From positions 7,874,001 to 7,938,000 of the forward strand of contig OU612075.1 of NCBI GenBank assembly GCA_914767715.1: a DNA stretch of 64,000 bases. The letters run 5' to 3'. Below the pieces are notes generated by a model that was not told the DNA's origin, did no database searches, and saw only the letters and a program-made list of their open reading frames with translations. This stretch comes from Membranipora membranacea. Its lineage: Eukaryota; Bryozoa; Gymnolaemata; Cheilostomatida; Membraniporidae. Shown piece after piece: positions 62,775 through 64,000 of this stretch; position 1 is the first letter of the stretch, and every line of letters begins with the position of its first letter. Position numbers and translations under genes: made by a program.

Positions 62775-63611
62775 TCATGATTATATTAAGGTTGTTGTCA
62801 GTCAGTCAGCCTCTCTTTATAAACAAAATGTTACTGCCTTCATCTTTGCCAATGCAGCAAACAAATAATTCCTCTAACTTATTGTGCCAAACGAATGCAC
62901 GGCTTTGGTTGAACAAATGTTCGATTATTTGACAAACAGTGTTGACTGAAATTATGCAAAGACGTGAGCTTTGGGTGAAAATTTGTTCTGCTTGTAATCA
63001 CTAGTCTCAATTTAACTTTGTGAATATTTCATACAAGGCATAGCATGTGACATGTTGGGATTTAGGGTGGATCCAGGATGCAGTATGACAAATTAAAAAG
63101 TGACGTTCTGTGCAGGAAAAATCACTGACAACATTGCATTGGCTAAGACCATGAAGTATTAAATGGCAAAAAAGTAAGACCTGACAAGATTTAAAGTCTA
63201 ATTATGTAGAAAACTACTATTGTGTTGTAGTCAAGTAAATTGGAAGCTGTGTATTTATTATCAGCCTAAAGGCTCTTTGCCAGAGGATGAAAATTGTATT
63301 TTCAAATAGGATAGAGACATATATTGTGATAAAACATTTACCATAAATGAGATGATGGAAAATATATTGGTAATAAAGCCTCAATGGCGCAATTCTGACA
63401 ATACAGATCCTACATTTCAATGAATGATGTTCAAAGCGCAAGCATGTCAGAAAAATTTCAGAACCCAAAATATTTGCTTAGAGAACAGATCAGTGGTTAA
63501 TATTATCTGATTCAGAAAGAAGATGGACTGTGTTTTTATAATGACTCTTATAACATTTTTTATGGATAACTTATCACAATAGCTATGATGCTGCTAAGAA
63601 TTGGGCAAAAT

Positions 63612-63646
63612 GTATGATATGATATGATATGATATGATATGATATG
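63612..63646. repeat. atatg pentanucleotide microsatellite
   Basis: About seven copies of atatg. It is the inverted counterpart of the catat array at 34,097-34,136. Confidence 0.85.
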
Positions 63647-64000
63647 ACAACTGATATATAATGATAAAGGTATTATTTTGCTGGCATGAAATCCATGATA
63701 ATCAGCTAGATTTAAAAAAAACAAAATGGAGTTGTTTAATTGGCTTGAGTTACTGATCATGGTATTCGCCAGCAATCAAACAAGACTGTGCATGACATTC
63801 AGTTTTATAAATAACTGACACTTTTTCTACAGGCATCAGTATATTAACACAGACCACCACCGTTCCCAGTCATTAATTCCTGAATGCCAGTGAAATTAGC
63901 ATTACAAACTTGTCAAGCCTACTGAATATTCATGAAAACTTTCAAACCTAATGGAGTTCATTCTGATGATCATCCTATAGAAGTACCCTGCCGAGTTTCT

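Larger units (their letters stand above)
62047..64000. repeat. inverted copy of the NGN-C 3' flank, running off the window
   Basis: 62,050-63,060 matches 28,640-30,050 of unit 1 inverted, without the TTAA MITE. A junction near 63,065 skips about 1.2 kb (in unit 2 terms from about 35,880 to 34,670). 63,070-64,000 then follows 23,480-22,890 of unit 1 inverted, without the CACTG element. The segment ggcatcagtatattaacac at about 63,833 is present in unit 1 (near 23,200) and absent from unit 2, tying this flank to C. There is no gene; the duplication continues past the end. Confidence 0.75.

Overview
The window is animal (metazoan) genomic DNA: AT-rich, with split genes bounded by GT/AG introns, TATA promoters, microsatellites, foldback and miniature DNA transposons, and layered segmental duplications. 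The species cannot be fixed from the sequence. A semaphorin gene and a family of secreted, Cys-free, Asn/Gly-repeat proteins suggest an invertebrate, possibly marine; that part is inference.

Layout. 0.2-0.4 kb: a 16-bp minisatellite. 1.07-6.42 kb (+): the 3' eight exons of a transmembrane semaphorin whose 5' end lies outside the window. 8.3-62.0 kb: eight paralogous genes, here labelled NGN-A to NGN-H. A, B, C and D lie on the minus strand (8.3-9.7, 16.6-18.1, 30.1-31.6, 36.9-38.5 kb). E, F, G and H lie on the plus strand (43.0-44.6, 50.8-52.4, 56.1-57.2, 60.5-62.0 kb). The two blocks diverge from a centre near 40.7 kb. Every copy has the same plan: a conserved promoter, a noncoding exon 1, a small exon 2 with a signal peptide ending in phase 1, and one exon 3 that encodes almost the whole mature protein as NGNxNGNxN-type repeats. 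All eight reading frames are intact, giving 174-213 residues. The exon 3 lengths form an exact 39-bp ladder of 560, 521, 482 and 443 bp; E fits the ladder once its displaced stop is allowed for.

The intergenic DNA is itself paralogous between copies, so insertions and deletions can be read by comparison. C and D sit in a direct tandem duplication of about 6.3-6.7 kb (22.18-32.91 and 32.91-39.59 kb). G-H is an inverted counterpart of D-C. G is a chimera, A-like at its 5' end and C/D/H-like at its 3' end. Between E and F there appears to be a locus whose gene body has been lost (46.6-46.8 kb). Two mobile elements are dated against empty paralogous sites: a 4.07-kb near-palindromic element with CACTG ends and a 3-bp target duplication (23.63-27.70 kb), and a 376-bp TTAA-flanked MITE (28.97-29.35 kb). 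A 2-kb foldback element lies at 12.2-14.2 kb, and a 295-bp MITE with a 5-bp target duplication sits in a semaphorin intron.

The most unusual content is the NGN family: a divergent, still-evolving cluster of secreted repeat proteins under one shared promoter design. Asn at every second position of each repeat suggests a stacked beta or fibrous, matrix or adhesive protein. I do not recognise the family, and its function is not shown by the sequence.
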